Source: Calliphora vicina (taxonomy: Eukaryota; Arthropoda; Insecta; Diptera; Calliphoridae). From it: 64,000 nt of DNA. Position numbers and translations under genes: made by a program. Below are positions 11,449-21,747 of this stretch, piece by piece. Numbering within the stretch: the stretch's first letter is position 1; each line of letters opens with the position of its first letter. A model generated the notes under the pieces. It made no database searches, was not told the DNA's origin, and worked only from the letters and a program-made list of their open reading frames with translations. The DNA is taken from positions 65,433,533 through 65,497,532 of the forward strand of contig NC_088780.1 in the NCBI RefSeq assembly GCF_958450345.1, given 5' to 3'.

Positions 11449-13062
11449 CATAGCTGTAACTTGTGAATAAAATACAAAATATAAATATTTTTTATATTAT
11501 TTTAGTTTTTGTTTCCAATTACAAATATTTATTTTACAAATTATTTGTTAGTTAAATATAGTATTTGTCTAATTTATTATTAATATTTACAATTAAATTT
11601 ATGCATATTTATATCTTTTAAAACCAAATAAATTATAAATAAAATCATTTTATATTAGTTTAATTAAATTATATTGATATTTTTTAGAAAATAGTAAAAT
11701 TTTATATATTCAAATAAAACAAAGTTGAATAAAATTTAAATTTATTTCATTTAGATACAAATAAAATCAACTAATTTCTTTGGAATATTTATTCAAACAA
11801 AACACAAAAAAATAAAATTATTCAAACAAAAAATGATTGAATAGAAATAATTCTAATAAAACTTTAGAAATATTTTTATTTCTCTCAAATTTGAAACAAA
11901 TAAATTTATTTTTCCAAAAATTACTGAATAGAAATAATTCTAATAAATGTTAAATAATATTTTTATTGCATTCTGAGTTGAAAAAGTTATTTTCGAAACG
12001 AATTACAAATTTTTTTTAACTTGTTTTTTCTTAGTTTGGGAATGGAAAAATTCCGGGAAATTGGAACCCTAGTTCTCTGATATCTAATATTCTATTTTTA
12101 AAAACTACTAATTAATCATTGATTATCTCTAGAATATGGACACAGATTAATGGTTTCAATTGGAGGTTTATTATTAATTTAAATTGTGAAGAACAAAATT
12201 CATTAATTATTTTTAAAAACTGCTTTTAAAGTAACTAGTTGTTCAAAATCATCGTCTTACATGGCATTCCTTCTAGGGCTATTTAATAACCCTGCAAGTG
12301 AAATTAGACGTTCAAAATATCGTTGAATTATTTTTGAGCATTGCTTCTGTTTATTTATAGCAAACTAAGGATCTTTTTCATAATCCTCGGAAGAAAAATC
12401 TTTATCGTCCGAGCTCATTTTCACAAACAAAAATATTTTTTTATAAAATTTTTCAAAAATTTGTTGTTAAAATATTTGACTTTATTTTCACAAATAAAAT
12501 TATTCAAAGAAAATTTCTATGAATAAAAAAGTATTCAAACATTTTTTGTTGATTATTTAAATATTTTTTTTTTTTTTGGAGAAATAAATTTATTCAAAGA
12601 AAATTGCTTTGAATAAAATCTATCAACAAATTTTCGAATAAGTAAAATAATATTTTATTCATATCTAGTTGAATAAACTAAATTAATATTTAATTTTTAC
12701 TATAAAAATACAATTTGAAAATAATTACATGATATCATATTGATTAGAATATTTTAAAATCTATTCATTACATAACAAATAAAATACAACTTATTGTTAC
12801 TAAAATACTAATAATATTATTATAATTTCATAAATGTTTATTCAAAACTTTTAAGTATAATTTATTTAATATCGTATTCTAATGAAATCAAATAATATTT
12901 AATGATTTATATTCTAAATAGATATATGTTAATTAGTATCCTATTTTGAATAATATTGAATGATTTCAATATAAATTTATTTTTTCAAATATAACGAAAA
13001 TTCAAAAATAATTAAGTTTTTGGAAATATTTTGAATAAAAATATTCACAATTTACAGCTATG
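11449..13062. mobile_element. hAT element inserted in copia RT
   Basis: A 1614-bp insertion with terminal inverted repeats CATAGCTGTAA then TTGTGAATA (one mismatch in 21) and a perfect 8-bp target duplication GTCTAGAT (11441-11448 and 13063-13070). An 8-bp duplication is diagnostic of the hAT superfamily. The interior is very AT-rich and keeps only two short scraps of transposase on the minus strand (12203-12418). It is an internally deleted, non-autonomous copy. It inserted after the copia element and broke the RT frame. Confidence 0.9.
12203..12418 (-). pseudogene. hAT transposase relic (N- and C-terminal scraps)
   Basis: On the minus strand a start codon at 12418 opens a 17-codon acidic N terminus (MSSDDKDFSSEDYEKDP, stop at 12365-12367). 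Further on, 12319-12203 encodes a hAT dimerisation tail: FERLISLAGLLNSPRRN, then M, a TAA stop, and DDDFEQLVTLK, ending at a second TAA. The pattern ERxxSxAGxxxxxxRRNxM is typical of hAT C termini. The whole catalytic middle has been deleted. This supports the superfamily call made from the 8-bp duplication. Confidence 0.7.
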
Positions 13063-13776
13063 GTCTAGATTAAACTGAGCTGCCACTGATAGAAGATATC
13101 GTATAGACGAGTAGCGCACTACAGGCGAATATGTTTCCTGAAAATCGATACCGGGTTTCTGCGAGCATCCCTTGATCACTAATCGGGCCTTGTGACGTTG
13201 GACATTCCCATTTTCATCTCTCTTTCTCTTGAATACCCATTTGCTCTTTATGGGCTTTACACCAGGTGGCAAATCAACCAGCGTCCAAGTATTATTTTTC
13301 ACCAAAGACATGTATTCACTATTCATCGCCTGCCTAAACTGCTCACCATCAACACCATTGAGAGCCTCATCAACTGTATATGGATCACCAGCACTTTCTG
13401 CCTCCACTAAATATAGATGATAGTTATCCATGTTAACTGGTTTTGGTATACGGGTCGTGCGTCTGACATTTCCATCTTGATTGATTGATAAACCGGGAAA
13501 TGTTACGCTTTCACTTGCAACTGTTTCATTAGGCTCAAAAAATTCCTGAGAGTTATCACTTTCATCATCAGTAGTCAACTCATCTCCATCATTTATACCA
13601 TCACTATTGTTTGTGTCTTCTCTATTATTAGTGTTATCTCCATCATAAAATAAATAACATTCTTCGATTGAGGCAACATTTGTGTGTTGAAAGTAATTTT
13701 CAAAAAATTTGACGTCTCGGCTTTTTGTTAATCTCAAGTAAACGGTAACCTTTTGTGTTCTCGCAATAGCCAACAA
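13063..13776 (-). pseudogene. Copia integrase/RT linker and RT N terminus
   Basis: Starts in the integrase C terminus, passes through an acidic linker rich in D, N and E, then the copia RT opening: EFRQAMNSEYMSLVKNNTW, VKPIKSKWVFKRK, RHKARLVIKG and FQETYSPVVRYSSIR. These are the first conserved blocks of Ty1/copia RT. The reading stops where the hAT element entered. A one-base difference in an A run near 13735 separates it from the integrase frame upstream. Confidence 0.9.
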
Positions 13777-14512
13777 ATATAAAATCTTTTGCCTTCGAGT
13801 CCCATTTCTTTCTTTTCTCCTTAGCTACATAAGAAACCGCTCGACAGCCAAACACACGAAGATGCGATAAATCAACTTTAGTGCCGGTCCATTTTTCTTG
13901 TGGAATATTTTTTGCAATTGCGGCAGAAACGGAGCAATTTAGGACGTAAACAGCGTTTGCAACAGCCTCAGCCCAAAATTTCTTTGGCAATCTGGCATGA
14001 AGAAGCATACAGCGGGCTTTTTCAACGATTGAACGATTCATGCGTTCCGCCACCCCATTTTGTTGGGGACTGTATGGTACTGTGGTCTGATGACGTATGC
14101 CACTCTTGTCCAGTATCGTCAATAGCTCTTTGTTGCAAAACTCTGTGCCGTTGTCCGTACGCAAGCATTTTATTTTAAAGCCGGTCTCATTTTCGACCCT
14201 GGACTTAAATTGAACAAAGCATGCTAGTACCTCCGTTTTTGCCTGCAAAAAATAAACAAATACTTTGTGTGTGAAGTCATCAATAAAAGACAAGAAATAC
14301 TTAGCTCCACTTATAGATGGTTCCTCCATTGGACCACATAGGTCAGAGTGCACAAGCTCAAGTATTCCATTGGAACGAGAATCAGAAGATTTAAAGGGTT
14401 TTCTAGACATTTTACCTCTAAGACATGACAAACAATCTTCTGCCGGAGACTTCTGAAATTTCATACCATTAACCAGTCTGAATAGTTTAAATGCCCCATA
14501 CGAGCATGCCAT
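13700..14512 (-). pseudogene. Copia integrase core
   Basis: Encodes the copia integrase: the CLSCLRGK cysteine pair of the zinc-binding domain, then the DDE core with the first aspartate in LVHSDLCGP, the second in RTDNGTEF and the glutamate in NGVAERMN, followed by LRVFGCRAVSYV and FIFVGY, the usual C-terminal blocks. The histidine half of the zinc domain (IWHARMGHLN) lies in the preceding frame, so a one-base shift near 14490 splits it. The product would insert cDNA, matching the 5-bp duplication seen. Confidence 0.92.
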
Positions 14513-14933
14513 ATATTAATGTTTAAATTTGTCGCCACCATACACATATGACCTGTGCTGCCATCAAGCTTGAACATGTTTTCCACCAGACTGGCTGTTG
14601 CCATTATTTCATCATCCCTTTCAATAACACATTTGTCACCCAAAAAATTTACGCTATAGCCTTTGTTTGTAATTCGGCTCACAGATAGGAGATTCACTGT
14701 TAAGTCAGGTACATAAAGCACATCATAAATTTTTATGTCAAGCACTTTACCGTGCGTCTGAAGCTGGATGTCAATGTTGCCCATACCTTCAACTTTTCTC
14801 TGTTGGCTACATATATTTCTTTTATCTGTGAAGGCTTTATATCTACAAACCAGTCTTTTCGCATAGTCATGTGTAGACTTGCACCTGAGTCCACAAACCA
14901 ATCATTGGCATTAATTACACCTGCCACATACAC
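14461..14933 (-). pseudogene. Copia protease and integrase zinc domain
   Basis: Two overlapping frames form one domain. The first carries the aspartic protease active site WFVDSGASLHMT; after a one-base shift in an A run near 14780 the second continues with IYDVLYVPDLTVNLLSVS, a conserved block after the protease, then the integrase IWHARMGHLN histidines. The protease would process the polyprotein. The single-base nature of the shift matters because the LTRs are almost identical. Confidence 0.88.
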
Positions 14934-15628
14934 CGTACAAAAACCATGTTCTCTATTTTCTGACTTCTTCTTATTACGACAATCTGTTGATATGTGACCG
15001 AAGCGGTTGCAATCTGTTTTTTATTGTTGTTGGTCTTCTTCTTATTTTTTCCAACGAAGTAAGCGGCACTGTTATCAATATTGGCTTTTTTAACGTCTTG
15101 TAAAAGTTTCGTCTTGATCGAATCGCACGATATTTTCACCCCTGAGCTTTCTATACCCATAATCATAGGGGAATACTCTTCTGGCAAACCTGCGAGAAGC
15201 AGCGTACCGATCCATTCGTCATTCACGGGCATGTTGACTTCCTTCAGTTTATGAGCCGTCGAAACTATTTTGCTTACATATTCCTCGGTACTTTCACATG
15301 ATGAAAAATTTGTGGTTATGAGTTGGCGAAGCAATCCAACACGGCGCGTAAGACCCGAATCTTGAAATGCAGCTTTTAGACTGTCCCATACTTCTTTCGA
15401 CGTTTCAGCATTCTCAATGTGGACATAATTAATTTTATCAACTAGCAAAATTATCTTTGTTTTTGCTCTGGTGTCCAACTTCGCATTCATTCCGGTTGTA
15501 GGATAATCTCCCTGGACGGTATCCCACAATTCTTCATGCTGAAGCAGGTTTTTCATGGCAAATGCCCACGATGCATAATTTTCTCTACCAAGTAATTTTT
15601 CTATACTGAAATTTATAGGATTAGCCAT
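14915..15628 (-). CDS. Copia Gag
   Basis: 237 codons beginning MANPINFSIEKLLGRENYAS, the standard copia/UBN2-type Gag opening, with WDTVQGDYP and EVWDSLKAAF blocks. Start is the first ATG after the 5' LTR, 77 bp inside it. The C terminus should hold a CCHC zinc knuckle; only the second half (CNRFGHISTDC) is present, in a different frame, so a small deletion removed the first cysteine pair. Gag would form the particle that packages the RNA. Confidence 0.88.
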   Translation of the reverse strand: MANPINFSIEKLLGRENYASWAFAMKNLLQHEELWDTVQGDYPTTGMNAKLDTRAKTKIILLVDKINYVHIENAETSKEVWDSLKAAFQDSGLTRRVGLLRQLITTNFSSCESTEEYVSKIVSTAHKLKEVNMPVNDEWIGTLLLAGLPEEYSPMIMGIESSGVKISCDSIKTKLLQDVKKANIDNSAAYFVGKNKKKTNNNKKQIATASVTYQQIVVIRRSQKIENMVFVRCMWQV

Positions 15629-15687
15629 TTTAACAATTTAATATAACTCCGACACTTTTGAAACGATTCAATTAATTTCATTGAGCA

Positions 15688-15705
15688 CACTCTGGGCCCA
15701 TAACC
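15688..15705 (-). promoter_or_regulatory. Copia primer-binding site, half-tRNA type
   Basis: Directly inside the 5' LTR the minus strand reads GGTTATGGGCCCAGAGTG. Its first 14 bases complement the anticodon stem-loop of initiator tRNA-Met (CTGGGCCCATAACC) rather than the tRNA 3' end. This is the half-tRNA priming known for copia. Confidence 0.85.
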
Positions 15706-15891
15706 TGTTGTGATGGTGTAATAAAAATGCTATGAAATAATTGAATATAAAAAGTGTTTTATTGAACGTGTTATTTCGCCGTACAAAAAGGAAGTACAGA
15801 AGGTTAAAATAAAAAAAGGATAGATATAGGAAAAAAGCAGAGTTGTGATTAAAAGGCAGTAAAGCCGTGTGGCCAGATTTTCACACCAACA
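15706..15891 (-). repeat. Copia 5' LTR
   Basis: 186-bp LTR upstream of the primer-binding site on the minus strand; transcription would start here. It differs from the 3' LTR by one base. Confidence 0.95.
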
Positions 15892-15896
15892 TCATT

Positions 15897-16699
15897 AAAT
15901 TTTGTTAAAATTTAACAAAATGTCAATAAAAATAAATTAATAAAACAAATTATAAAACAGTGATGTTTATTTTATCACAGAATATTCGTCATTCGAATAC
16001 TTTAAATAATAATTGAAATAAACTATATAAAAAAGTTTGTACATTAATACATTTTAGCTTAATATAAATTTACTAGAATCAGATATACATTTTTTTATCT
16101 AAAAGTTAGTTATCTTCAAAAATTTATTATTACTAAAAACAATTAATGAAAAAAAGAAAATTAACGAATATTTTATCCTAATTGAAAGCAACACTAACAA
16201 CAAAAAAGGGGAAATAAATGAGAAGCATTGCCAGCTTAGACAAAAATCAGTACATTGGTTATTGCACCTTTATCAAACTTTTATGAATACAATTCTTTTA
16301 TAAATGGTTTTTAAAGCTAAAGTGTTCGTTAACAAAATTGTGTTTTAAATCTACAATAAGGTTTTTTTATGCATATAGCCGTAAATCTTTAAGCTGCTTA
16401 TATTAACATCGGAGGCTCTAGAATTCGAATATACGAGTTTTGACCGTTAAGAACAATCTAGGCTACTCAGATGTAGATGGTAGTGTGCATAGACTAACAT
16501 AGACCCGAATCAGCTGTTTTTAGCAACATGGCATAATAAACCACTGTAGATTTAAAAGAGGGACAAACATATAAATTTATCTTTCTATATCTCGTCTCAC
16601 ACACTCATCGATTTTTTACTACATTTTATTTTTTCTCTCGCTCTAAGATCTGCCTTAATGGCGGAATTGAAAAAATGTTAAAAAAATGTAAAAAACCAT
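15897..16699. other. AT-rich non-coding interval
   Basis: No gene, clear repeat or RNA gene is visible in this 0.8 kb. The region just beyond the copia insertion matches nothing else in the window with confidence. Confidence 0.5.
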
Positions 16700-16994
16700 A
16701 CGGTTCGAAATTACTTGTTTGACAGCTGTCAATGGTCTCTTATCTGTAATAATCTGTGGTAGTGTGTATAAATAGTGACTGCGGTTGCAGTAGTAAATTA
16801 ATTTATTATAAACGCTGTTAGAGTTAACATCAACTGTCTTGTACATTATAATGTGTAATTTGAGTGTGCGTGTGTGTTTTAAAAACACATAATGTTGTTG
16901 CTATACATTTGAATAAATAAATTAATAAAGAGTTGTTACAATTTTAAACTACTTAACTGCTTTTATTTGCAATCAAAAGTATCCGGTTTATTTA
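16700..16994 (+). repeat. Probable solo LTR, gypsy/BEL-like
   Basis: The segment shares AACATCAACTG, TGTACATTATAA, AATAAAGAGTTGTTACAATTTT and GTATCCGGTTTATTTA, in order, with the LTR at 63740-64000 (opposite strand). It contains a TATA box (16767-16775) and an AATAAA downstream. No internal domain lies on either side. The left limit is uncertain. Confidence 0.55.
16767..16775 (+). promoter_or_regulatory. TATA box of the solo LTR
   Basis: TATAAATAG lies inside the LTR-like segment, upstream of its AATAAA signal, where an LTR promoter is expected. Confidence 0.45.
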
Positions 16995-17413
16995 ACCTTT
17001 ATGTGCTCGGGATTGTAAAATTACGTTGGCGGTCGGAAGTCTACATTTGTAGCAAATATGTACAGGCAAATCTCGGTATAACGAATCTCACTTTAACGAA
17101 AATCCGATTTAACGCACGGTCAAATTCGTAATATTGACCACCTTATATAATGAACGTTTCAAAAATTGTATGCTCGATATAACGAATGATGAGAAAAAAC
17201 TAAAAAAAATCAAACAAACCACCAAATTTTTAACATTGACAACCTTATATAGCGAATATTTCGAAAATTGTACGCTCAATATAACGAACAGAAAATATAA
17301 AAAACAAAAGTAGTAATGAATGTAAAAATAAGTCGTTACTGTACCGTTTTCAATGGTTACTTTCTTTAATAATAGGTGCTGTCTTTTTTTCTATAGTGGT
17401 TTTAATTGCTTGT

Positions 17414-17557
17414 TTTCACAATATCGAATGAAAGATTTCGTTCGCATTCTAAGCAAAAGAAAACTGATTCGTTCACATTAACATGAAGTTAATGAATCCA
17501 AAATCAGATTTCTTCCGCTTAGAATGCGAACGAAATCTTTCATTCGATATTGTGAAA
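17414..17557. repeat. Perfect 41-bp fold-back
   Basis: The arm 17414-17454 is exactly complementary to 17517-17557 (outer end TTTCACAATATCGAATG), and the loop between continues to pair partly. It looks like a small fold-back MITE inserted in the pogo element. Confidence 0.75.
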
Positions 17558-17766
17558 CAGGCTATAATTCACGTGAATTAAATATGGAAAACCGTAGAAG
17601 AATTTTATTGAACCAAAAACTAAAAATTTAGATGAATTAATAACAAAATTCTCAACATGTATTTTGAAGAAAATAAAAACAATCATTTTATCGTGACTAA
17701 GTTTTTTCTGTAAATTATCTTTACACAAATTAAGTGGAATCTTCAAAATCTGTTTTTTTTTAATGT

Positions 17767-18048
17767 TTGTCCGAGTTTAATTTTCTACAGGTTGAATCAG
17801 TTTCAGATTCGAAATCCCTTACAATGAAGGCTTTATTAATCGTGGAAAATACACCAAGCCATCCTCCAGAAGAACAGTTAGTAAAAACTACTAAAGATAT
17901 ACAAATTTTAACGATATTCTTGCCTCCTAATGTCACACCGCTCATCCAACCTAGGGATCAAAACGACATAGGTTTAGTTAAATTCCAAAATAGAAAAAGT
18001 TGTCCAAAATTAAAAAAAAAATCATCTCGATATAACGAATTTTTCAAT
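17767..18048 (+). pseudogene. pogo-family DDE transposase fragment
   Basis: The frame encodes KALLIVENTPSHPPEEQL, then IQILTIFLPPNVTPLIQPRD, the well-known block of Tigger/pogo/jerky transposases (usually LLILDNAPSHP ... LFLPPNTTSLIQPMDQ). The usual catalytic aspartate in DNAPSH is glutamate here, which would be expected to damage catalysis. The N-terminal helix-turn-helix region is absent. The remainder runs into the terminal repeat. Confidence 0.8.
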
Positions 18049-18228
18049 TTAACGAATGGGCCTGACAACATATCGTTCGTTATACCGGGATTTGCCTGTA
18101 CTTTCTTTTTTACGTTGAAAATTAATTGAATACTAATAAGTGAGAGGTTGAAATCAATTTTAGCACTTTTTAACCTTTTGTGACCAATAAAAAAAAAATT
18201 TTAATATTATTAATGTTATTAATGTGCA

Positions 18229-19140
18229 CGATTCACGAAACTAAAATACAGGTCAATAGCGAAAATTATTATAGAAAGGTTGTAACATATTTTGAAACTC
18301 ACACTTATCAGCTGAAAGGGTCTACAAGTTGTAATAAAGGGTATTGACTGTAATGTTGAACCACTCGAAATAAAGCAAAGCTTAGAAGATAAAGCTTTAG
18401 GACAAAGAATGTGATAAATATTAGAAATCGCGAAAAAAAACCCCAACCACTCTTCCGTGTTGAACTTCAACCCGGTGACATAAACCTGAAAAAAAAGAAA
18501 CACATCCCATATATAACCTGAAGTACTTATTGCATCGTAAAATTACGGTAGAAGAACCACATAAACGATTTGGCCCCGTCCAATGTATGAATTGCCAAGA
18601 ATATGGACACACCAAGCCATATTGCAAATTGCCACCAGTATGTGTTATTTGCGGGGAGTTGCATAACACATCCCAATGTAACAAATCCAAAGATGATCTA
18701 AAAAAAAAAATGCACCAATTGCGGAGGTAACCACACAGCAAACGCCAATTTTCATTTTACCCGACTAGAATCTACAATAGAAACTCTTGTGCAATCGGTA
18801 AGTCCCGGTCCACACTGTGAAACATTTGCTGCAAAACATTTGAGTTTGTTGATGAAAGGGGAAAGATGAATGAAAAAGGAACTTTGTTTCATGTACATGA
18901 AGTTTTTGTTGAGTATGTCATCCACATTTATTCGTTCGTATTCGTACTGTACAGAAATATCAAAAACTGAAAAGCAAAAACTTCACTGTGTGGACACGAA
19001 TGCAGTTTCAAATGAGAATTTAAAAATGTTTTGCAGCAAATGTTTCACAGTGTGGACAGGGACTAAATAACTTTACAAACTCAATGAGTAACATGATGCA
19101 AGAAATGCTTAAGATGCAATGAATGTTATTGAAGGCTGTG
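18229..19140 (+). pseudogene. LINE ORF1 relic (Gag-like, zinc knuckles)
   Basis: Fragments encode the ORF1 RNA-binding protein. A degraded central region contains ENYYRKVVTYFETHTYQLKG. Then come the CCHC knuckles CMNCQEYGHTKPYC and CVICGELHNTSQC, and part of a third beginning CTNCGGNHTAN. The TAA-flanked MITE at 18802-19063 cuts the C-terminal part. Frameshifts lie near 18500 and 18710. The first two knuckles are intact here, whereas the copy at 41372 has lost most of the first. Confidence 0.8.
18802..19063. mobile_element. MITE with TAA duplication (PIF/Harbinger-like)
   Basis: A 262-bp insertion in LINE ORF1 with inverted termini GTCCC(G/T)GTCCACACTGTG continuing into AAACATTTGCTGCAAAACAT, 37 bp with one mismatch. 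TAA occurs on both sides (18799-18801, 19064-19066), as for PIF/Harbinger elements. The related LINE at 42205 reads straight through this point, confirming an insertion. Confidence 0.8.
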
Positions 19141-19151
19141 CTTAACAGACC

Positions 19152-20251
19152 ATGAACTGCCTAAGAATATGTTTTTGGAATGCAAACGGCATACGCCAAC
19201 ACAAAAACGAACTCGAATATTTTTTAAGAAACCAACAAATTGAAGTAATGTTGGTTTCTGAAACTCATTTGACGTCCAGAAGTTCATTTCGAATAAACGG
19301 ATATGTAATATATGAAATCAAAGATCCCAGAGGTAGAGCATGCGGAGGCTCGGCAATTTTAATAAAAGCTCGAATCAAACACTACTTAATGTGTGATTTT
19401 TGCGAAGATTATCTTCAAGCTATTACAATCTGTCTTGAAGATTTTCATCGAAACTTAGTGATTTCATCGATATACTCACCCCCTAGATTTTCAATTACAG
19501 AAAGTCAATATAATAGATTTTTTAAATCACTAGGCCCCGTTTCCTGGCTGCTGGCGATTATAATGCTAAGCACACATTCTGGGGATCACGAATGAATGTG
19601 CTTTCGAACGACCAACCTACTTACTGGTCTACTGACCCACGAAAAATACCGGATGTTATTGATTTTAGCGTGACGAAAAATTGAATCCTCGCTGGAACTA
19701 TCTTCACATCACTCACCCAATTTTGTTACTTTATTGAGCCCCCTAGAAATTGTATCCCCGACTGGAAATTTAGCGATGGCAGGCCCAAGAATAAATTGGC
19801 TCAAATATGAAAAATACCTCAGTACACATTGCTCGGAAAACATAACGCTAAGAACACCAGAAAACATCGATCACTCTCTTATCAATTTCGATAAAAATCT
19901 CAAACTGGCTGCTCAATATGCTACCCAAACCCCCCGACAAATTAGATATAATAGAATTAATTCTGCTGATGTCGAACGGCTCTTAAATGAAAAAGAAGAG
20001 TTCGAAGAGAGTGGCAATTCCACACTCCCCCAACTAAAATCGAAGCTTAAAGATTGTATAAAAATACTTAAAAAGCTCTTGGAATTTCGAAAAATTAATA
20101 AATTGAATTGAATAAATATTTAGAAATCCTGGACGCAACCCCGCAATCGGATTACTCATTATGGCGTGCAACAAAAAGTCTTAAAAGACCCGTTATATGT
20201 AAGTCCCCCTTGTGAAATTCAAGTGGTGGTTGGGCAAGAAATGATACTGAA
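19152..20251 (+). pseudogene. LINE ORF2 endonuclease and linker relic
   Basis: Starts MNCLRICFWNANGIRQHKNE, the apurinic-type endonuclease opening of jockey-clade LINEs, with SETHLTSRS and the intact RACGGSAILI block. The frame breaks in the GDYN region near 19550, and a deletion of about 100 bp follows. A later frame (19734-20111) covers the linker before RT. The sequence stops at 20251 at the DINE-1-like insertion. It lacks the catalytic aspartate region in frame and is dead. Confidence 0.85.
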
Positions 20252-20794
20252 CAAGTAAGAGTGCTATATTCGGCTGTGCCGAATCTTATATACCCTTCAC
20301 CAAATTATACTTCAAAATTTGAAATATTTTTAGGTAAACAAAATTTATTTTTTTTTTCCAGTTGTTTTTTTAATTTTTTGGAAAAAAAATTTTTTCGATT
20401 GTTATTTTATATTTTTTAAATTTTAAAATTTTTTTTTTGTGAAAAAAAAAATTCGGGTTAAAATTTTTTTCCGATTTTGACCCATTGTAGGTCTAACTTA
20501 ATAAAAAAATTATGGCAACTCTGCCTGAGTAAACGTGTTTGTTAACAGCTGGTCTTTTTCATTTTACTTTTTCTATTAAATAGCAATAAAAAAATATAAT
20601 AGAGCTTAATATATATCCTGACTTAATTCTGATTGAGGAATATATTAAGTTTAATTAAAAATAAAGTAAATTTGTTTAAAATTGTTTTCGGTTGCTGATG
20701 TTGAAGCTGATTGCTGTTGTTTCTTTTGCTTGTTCTGCCGCCATTGCCTTGTTATTTTCTTATCTATTTTTTACGTCCTTTATACAACTTTAAA

Positions 20795-21612
20795 ATGCCT
20801 AATAAGTGCTATAAGTGCGGTACTTGCTCTCTAAACATTGGAAAAACACAAGCTAGTGTGCAATGTAAAAGCTGTGGAGATTGGTTTCATGCTCAATGTT
20901 CCAATATTAATGACGAGATTCTTACATTGCTCAAGGAGGTAAAGTTTTTATCATTTACATGCGACAAGTGTGAAGCAAATCCTCGTAAGGTAAAGTCTGA
21001 AATGTTGTCATGTCGTAAGGAACTACAAGAAGATATTTCAAGATGAAGCAAACTCATAAACCAAATTGATTCGTCCACGTCGACAAAAATATCTGCTCTT
21101 GAAGACGAGAATAACATTTTACACAGGAGGATAAACCGTACAAACTTCATTATTAGTGGCCTACCTGCTGGTTTGGATGATCTGCTTGCTCCTGTCATTA
21201 AGATTGGCCCCATATACAACGTCAATTTAACTACTGATCAAATACAACATTCTTGCTATATCAATAAGGGCAAGTGTATACTTGTTAAATTGAACAATGT
21301 TCTTCTGAGAGATAAAATTATGAAGGAATATTTCAAGACTCGTACTATGAAGCTGTGTGATGTTATTGGTGGCAATATTGATAACCGTGTTTACCTGAAT
21401 GATCATTTTTCTCCTGCTGCGAGTAGACTTAATGCAATGTAAAAGCTATTAATGCAATGTAAAAGCTATTAAAAGCTATTAATAAATTCAAAATATTGAA
21501 TAAGGATAAGCTTGAAGTGGAAATAACTCTTCCGAATAATGATATTGTCGTTTACAGTGCTAAAGGATGTGCTGCTTTACTTACTGGAGTTGGGAATGAT
21601 GCTACTGTTTAA
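20795..21612 (+). pseudogene. CR1-like ORF1 with PHD-type zinc finger
   Basis: The likely start is the ATG at 20795 (MPNKCYKCGTC). A Cys/His-rich module follows at about residues 4-60: CYKCGTC, CKSCGDWFHAQC and CDKCEANP, the C4HC3 spacing of a PHD finger. A polar coiled-coil-like stretch (TKISALEDENNILHRR) comes next, then a C-terminal domain ending near GCAALLTGVGNDATV, stop 21610-21612. One TGA (21044-21046) interrupts the frame, and a 20-bp tandem duplication at 21425-21470 shifts it. ORF1 proteins of this group bind the element RNA. Confidence 0.75.
21425..21478 (+). repeat. 20-bp tandem duplication in CR1-like ORF1
   Basis: TTAATGCAATGTAAAAGCTA is repeated directly, followed by a partial third unit. 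It creates the frameshift near the end of ORF1, and looks like replication slippage. Confidence 0.8.
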
Positions 21613-21747
21613 TACAATAAATATAATAGGTTTTATATACACACAGCCCCAAAAGATTTTTATTATCTTAAAAAAAAATCAAATAATTTTTGGTGTATAC
21701 TCACTTTTGAGGCTCACTGTAGATTGTTTATCTTGGATTGTAAGTTC

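Larger units (their letters stand above)
10031..15891 (-). mobile_element. Copia-type LTR retrotransposon (Ty1/copia)
   Basis: A 5.86-kb element on the minus strand with 186-bp LTRs, flanked by a perfect 5-bp duplication TCATT (10026-10030 and 15892-15896). Domains on the minus strand run gag, protease, integrase, reverse transcriptase, RNase H, the copia order with integrase before RT. The primer-binding site beside the 5' LTR is copia-like. Removing the nested hAT element (11449-13062) and one of its duplications leaves about 4.24 kb, somewhat short for a copia-type element. One LTR mismatch in 186 implies recent insertion, yet the coding frame has several one-base shifts. Confidence 0.95.
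17063..18098 (+). mobile_element. pogo/Tigger-like DNA transposon, degenerate
   Basis: A 1036-bp unit with inverted ends CAGGCAAATC(T/C)CGGTATAAC and TA at both sides (17061-17062, 18099-18100). Subterminal repeats of TATAACGAA follow each end. It encodes the last part of a pogo-family transposase and carries a small perfect fold-back at 17414-17557. The element is internally deleted and inactive. Confidence 0.8.

Noticed and set aside
18219..18741. Two minus-strand frames of about 100 codons
   Set aside because: Antisense to LINE ORF1 with its zinc knuckles on the plus strand.
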